Shown one piece after another: positions 22,225 through 24,017 of a stretch of 24,017 bases of DNA (position 1 is its first letter; the number at the start of each line of letters is the position of its first letter). A program made the translations under genes and the position numbers. Origin of the DNA: a virus. The stretch covers positions 1 to 24,017 of IMG/VR virus record IMGVR_UViG_3300032293_000890, one strand, 5' to 3'. Under the pieces are notes generated by a model. The model worked only from the letters and a program-made list of their open reading frames with translations. It ran no database searches and was not told the DNA's origin.

Positions 22225-22617
22225 ATGGAAGATACCAATACAACTCCCACCTCAAGAAAGAAAACAGGACCCAAGCCTAAACAATTAACTGAAAAGATTG
22301 TATTAGGTCTCCCAGTAGGTCGTGATAAGAAGATAGTGCCTCCAGATGAAGTGTTTAAATTAAAAGCACTTGGCTGCTCTGATCGCGACATCGCCAACTA
22401 TTTTGGCATTCACGAAGATACTCTACGCAACAATTTCTCGGATATTCTTACAAAAGCCGCAGAAGAAATTAAGATTAGCCTAAGGCGTGCTATGTTACAT
22501 AATGCCTGCGTTAATCACAATGCCGCAGTTCAAATCTTCCTTGCTAAGAATCTACTTTCGATGTCAGATTCACCAATGAATGCACAGGATGATAAACCTT
22601 TGCCCTGGGAAGATTAA
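22225..22617 (+). CDS. terS: Terminase small subunit
   Basis: 130 residues from ATG 22225 (MEDTNTTPTSRKKTGPKPKQ). The frame is open upstream to a GTG at 22150, but that lies inside the terminator hairpins. Residues about 46-72 form a helix-turn-helix (LKALGCSDRDIANYFGIHED, then TLRNNF). A helix pair follows with AMLHNACVNHNAAVQIFLAKNLLSMSD, typical of small terminase subunits that bind the packaging site and feed DNA to the large subunit. The adjacent large subunit, sharing TAATG, confirms it. No Shine-Dalgarno sequence precedes the ATG. The hairpin-rich 22006-22224 is a reasonable place for a pac or cos site. Confidence 0.82.
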   Translation: MEDTNTTPTSRKKTGPKPKQLTEKIVLGLPVGRDKKIVPPDEVFKLKALGCSDRDIANYFGIHEDTLRNNFSDILTKAAEEIKISLRRAMLHNACVNHNAAVQIFLAKNLLSMSDSPMNAQDDKPLPWED

Positions 22618-23844
22618 TGCCATTGACAATACCACAATTAACAATCGCGACCAGCGATAGGAGGTTCCGTGTAGCAATATGCGGAAGACGATTTTGGCAA
22701 GACACATATCAGTTTAAGAGAACTTTGTAGATTTGCCTCTAAACCAAAAAGTCGTGTGTGGTATATTGCCCCGACCCGAGGGCAAGGTAAGGGTATTGTT
22801 TGGGAACACTTAAAGGCCCGATTACAAGGGCTTCGATGGTTAAAAAAAGTAAATGAAAGTGATCTAACACTTCACCTTGTAAATGGCAGTGAGATATCAA
22901 TTAAAAGCGCAGATGCGTATGACCGAATGCGTGGATTCTCTGTTAATTTTGTGGTGTTAGATGAATTTGCTGACATGGATGAAGGCGTTTGGACTGCTCT
23001 AAGACCTACTCTAAGTGACAAGCAAGGCCACGCTTTCTTTATTGGAACACCTAGGGGTATGAGCAACTGGTCAAAAGATATGTTTGACATGAGTCTAACT
23101 AATGAAAACTGGGCTAGTTTCCAATACACTACAATTGATGGTGGGCAAGTTACTCCAGAAGAAATTGAAGCTGCTCGCAATGAAATGGATGAGCACAGTT
23201 TTAGAGAAGAGTATCTTGCCACCTTTGAATCTAAAAGCGGACGTATATTCTATGCGTTTGATCGACATCACAGTCTTAAGAAACATTCAGGAATTATTCC
23301 TAATGAAATACACATTGGCCTTGACTTTAACGTAGCAAACTTATGTGGATGTATTGCTGAAAAAACAGCCAATGGACTACATATATTTGATGAAATGAGA
23401 TTATCATCATCTAATACTGATGAAGTAGTTCAAGAAATAAGAACACGATTTCCGACACAAAAAATTATTGTTTATCCTGACCCTGCTGGTAATCAATCTC
23501 GCACCAGTGCGGGGGGCAGAACAGATCACACTATATTAAGAACAGCTGGCTTTACTGTTAAAACACACAATGTTACTAAGAGTGTGCGTGATGGTATCAA
23601 CGCAGTTAATAGTTTATTCACTAACAGCCTAGGAGAACACAGATTATTTGTAGATCCGCGCTGTCGTAATGTAATTGAAAGCATGGAGAAACACTGTTAT
23701 AAAGAAGGAAGCAATTTGCCTGATAAAGATTCAGGATTTGATCACATGTCGGATGCGCTTAGATATCTAACTGAATATCTATATCCTATTAGGCAGCTTG
23801 CTGCTCCTATGCCTATTAGACAATGGGGTCATAAAATTGGTTAA
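22617..23844 (+). CDS. terL: Terminase large subunit, apparent +1 frameshift in the P-loop
   Basis: The start ATG (22617) overlaps the small-subunit stop. The first 26 codons read MPLTIPQLTIATSDRRFRVA then ICGRRF. After CGA TTT the frame continues TGG CAA GAC and stops at TAG 22728-22730. Skipping one T in the TTTT run (22692-22695) restores GRRF-GKTHISLREL and an open frame to 23844, about 408 residues. ATPase motifs: P-loop GRRFGKT (23-29), Walker B VVLDE (D115, E116), motif III IGTPRG (about 142-147). Nuclease motifs: D236 in IGLDFNV, D288 in YPDPAGN, D375/D379 in FDHMSDALRYL. The protein is otherwise complete, so an indel in the sequence or a recent mutation is likelier than old decay; +1 ribosomal shifting is a third option. 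Confidence 0.88.
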
Positions 23845-23872
23845 TTATAATAGTCTAGTAATGTTTAGATAG

Positions 23873-23880
23873 TATAAATA
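23873..23880 (+). promoter_or_regulatory. TATAAATA motif, copy 8
   Basis: Exact T4 late consensus. With -13 to -6 spacing the start is 23886, exactly the A of the following ATG. Confidence 0.45.
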
Positions 23881-23885
23881 CTTGT

Positions 23886-24017
23886 ATGAAAATACTAACA
23901 CCAAATTACAAGAAAGACTTTAATAATCAACGAAGCAATGCTCGAATTAGAAATGTAGAATGGCAGTTAACTTTTGAACAGTGGTTTTACATTTGGGAAA
24001 AAAGCGGCAACCTTACA
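23886..24017 (+). CDS. Homing-endonuclease-like protein, family copy 3 (partial, runs off the edge)
   Basis: 44 residues visible: MKILTPNYKKDFNNQRSNAR, then VEWQLTFEQWFYIWEKSGNL. The LTFEQWFYIWEKSG block matches LTFDQWFKIWQDSG of the gene at 32-496 nearly residue by residue, and LTIEDYFKLW at 19386-19724. It has no ribosome binding site, but a TATAAATA motif ends 5 bases before the ATG, suggesting a leaderless mRNA. It lies after the large terminase, where a portal gene would be expected next. Confidence 0.7.
   Translation, partial: MKILTPNYKKDFNNQRSNARIRNVEWQLTFEQWFYIWEKSGNLT

Noticed and set aside
22658-22671. Perfect AGGAGG with GTG downstream inside the start of the large terminase as an internal start.
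   Set aside because: The GTG is followed at once by TAG. The AGGAGG encodes two arginines of the conserved N-terminus.
1-24017. Similarity of the two window ends (ATTACAAGAAAG near 10 and 23903) as a sign of a circular genome or terminal repeat.
   Set aside because: The match is only about 12 bases and lies before the gene at one end but inside the gene at the other. The end gene is a diverged paralogue, and the head genes expected after terminase are missing.

Overview
The window is a stretch of a tailed double-stranded DNA phage (Caudoviricetes) with a long, lambda-type tail. The sequence is A+T-rich. Ribosome binding sites are of the AAGGA type, and one textbook sigma70 promoter is visible, so a Gram-negative-type host is likely. 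The broken P-loop terminase, the lambda-type tail chaperone frameshift site, the tape measure protein and the J-like tip protein identify the element. Fibre proteins built from repeats, collagen-like tracts and LamG lectin folds resemble those of aquatic-bacteria phages. The host itself cannot be named from the sequence.

Layout. Positions 1-7523 hold the tail assembly block on the + strand: a homing-endonuclease-like gene, a tail assembly chaperone with a programmed -1 frameshift extension, a small tail-completion-like protein, the tape measure, two minor tail/hub proteins, a GNAT acetyltransferase in the place where lambda has K/I, and the J-like tip protein. An HNH endonuclease on the opposite strand (7520-7972) separates this from the adsorption block (8079-16479), which holds five fibre or structural proteins and a LamG lectin. 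Small genes follow (16479-17183), including a coiled-coil membrane protein that may act in lysis. Then come 867 bases with no gene (17184-18050), densely filled with inverted repeats. From 18051 there is an accessory block: a GIY-YIG nuclease, two further homing-type genes, a methyltransferase, a lipoprotein and small unknowns. A run of terminators and promoters leads into terminase small and large subunits (22225-23844). A third member of the first gene's family starts at the window edge.

How it works together. Tail genes are tightly coupled, with repeated TAATG or ATGA stop-start overlaps. Transcription seems to be divided by hairpin terminators and by a recurrent + strand TAAATA motif. That motif occurs in every gene-free gap longer than 35 bases, spaced like a T4-type late promoter relative to start codons or ribosome binding sites.

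Most interesting points: (1) a possible pair of structured non-coding RNAs at 17188-17367 and about 17419-18000, with a 20-bp complementarity between a loop of the first and the 5' end of the second, and anti-Shine-Dalgarno motifs in another loop of the first; (2) the TAAATA promoter-like motif and several apparently leaderless genes; (3) an exact lambda-type GGGAAAG frameshift site; (4) a frameshift exactly inside the terminase P-loop; (5) five homing-nuclease-like genes plus a sixth starting at the edge. All structure and promoter statements come from reading by eye and have not been computed.
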